DNA of 5,841 nt from Holosporales bacterium (GTDB lineage Bacteria; Pseudomonadota; Alphaproteobacteria; RUG11792), in the NCBI GenBank assembly GCA_031275915.1, contig JAISOC010000024.1, positions 1-5,841 of the forward strand, in the 5' to 3' direction. Position 1 is the stretch's first letter. Each line of letters begins with the position of its first letter. Both the position numbers and the translations under genes were made by a program. The notes below the pieces were generated by a model. It did no database searches. It had not been told where the DNA came from and was given only the letters and a program-made list of their open reading frames with translations. Positions 5,495 through 5,841 of this stretch are shown piece after piece.

Positions 5495-5841
5495 TTACCA
5501 TTCGTTGTCGTCGTCTTCTTCGTCCTCATCCTCGTCTCCTATACTATGTCTATTACTTGCTGTTCGAATTGCCAGGCGTTGAGACATATCTATTTTTTCT
5601 CTCAATTGTCGCACTTCCTTTTGCTCTTCTTCATTTCCCTCTAAATTTGCAACTAACTTGTCAACGCCGTCGTCTATCTTGCTAAGTGTTTCTTGTAGCC
5701 TCCTCGCTTTCTTAGAAAATTCTGTCGCTTTTACTTCTTCTCCCAACCTGCTCGTTTTTAAAGATTTGAAGTCATCACTTAACCTTTTGTATCTGGTTTC
5801 TTGCAGCTTTTTCATCTTTTCCAAACATTCCTTTATTTTTG
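5495..5841 (-). CDS. Unrecognised coiled-coil protein with acidic C-terminus, 5'-partial
   Basis: Not recognised. The frame is open from the window edge to a TAA at 5495-5497, about 115 residues of the C-terminal end; the true start lies outside, and a TTG at 5822-5824 is probably an internal Leu. It is almost entirely charged and predicted helical: segments such as KMKKLQETRYKRLSDDFKSL, KARRLQETLSKIDDGVDKL and EVRQLREKIDMSQRLAI have spaced hydrophobics typical of a coiled coil or helical bundle. It ends in a very acidic tail, GDEDEDEEDDDNEW. There is no signal peptide or membrane segment in the visible part. Codon choice mixes GC- and AT-ending codons more than the left-hand genes. The style resembles a eukaryotic protein end; a BAG-like helical domain or a secreted bacterial effector are guesses only. 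The orientation opposes every other gene here. Confidence 0.5.
   Translation of the reverse strand, partial: KIKECLEKMKKLQETRYKRLSDDFKSLKTSRLGEEVKATEFSKKARRLQETLSKIDDGVDKLVANLEGNEEEQKEVRQLREKIDMSQRLAIRTASNRHSIGDEDEDEEDDDNEW
5502..5539. repeat. Low-complexity GTC/CTT/CTC triplet tract
   Basis: An imperfect run of pyrimidine-rich triplets (TCG, TCT, TCC, TCA) on the + strand. On the - strand it encodes the Asp/Glu tail of the coiled-coil protein. Such tracts are more usual in eukaryotic coding DNA than in a reduced bacterial genome. It also creates a spurious poly-Ser frame on the + strand. Confidence 0.6.

Noticed and set aside
5379..5685. Two + strand frames with Thr-, Ser- and Leu-rich translations
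   Set aside because: They are antisense to the acidic tail and coiled coil; the poly-Ser run comes from the triplet tract, and no family motif or ribosome-binding site supports them.

Overview
The window reads as AT-rich bacterial chromosome, most likely from an obligately intracellular alphaproteobacterium of the Rickettsiales type. That assignment is inferred from the low GC, the divergent but intact housekeeping proteins, the lack of classical operon partners and the weak ribosome-binding sites; no marker here proves it. Seven complete genes lie on the + strand: nusB, holC, tsaD, a phzF-family gene, rplI, fabD and nuoB. The last ~500 bases look different. They hold the open 3' end of a coiled-coil, acidic-tailed protein on the - strand, richer in GC and eukaryote-like in style.

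Layout. Bases 96-2033 form a compact cluster, nusB-holC-tsaD, whose genes overlap by about 20 bases at each junction and are probably translationally coupled. Bases 2034-2300 are non-coding and hold one copy of a ~140-bp repeat, followed by a good sigma-70-like promoter whose extended -10 lies inside a perfect CTGTGA-N5-TCACAG palindrome. phzF and rplI follow (2301-3680). Just after rplI is a second copy of the same repeat in the opposite orientation, so the phzF-rplI block is bracketed by a pair of diverged inverted repeats (2066-2206 and 3695-3832). fabD and nuoB follow (3968-5342), overlapping by 8 bases. The gene expected after nuoB, nuoC, is absent, and 5343-5841 holds unrelated sequence.

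Functions. The recognised genes cover transcription antitermination (NusB), replication clamp loading (HolC), tRNA t6A37 modification (TsaD), translation (L9), fatty-acid initiation (FabD) and respiratory complex I (NuoB). They do not make up one pathway; the order looks like a shuffled reduced genome. I found no CRISPR array, toxin-antitoxin pair, transposase, phage gene, tRNA or rRNA. The most notable items are the inverted-repeat pair, the operator-like palindrome on the phzF promoter, the loss of the usual His in the PhzF CGHAT motif, and the abrupt change of sequence character after nuoB.
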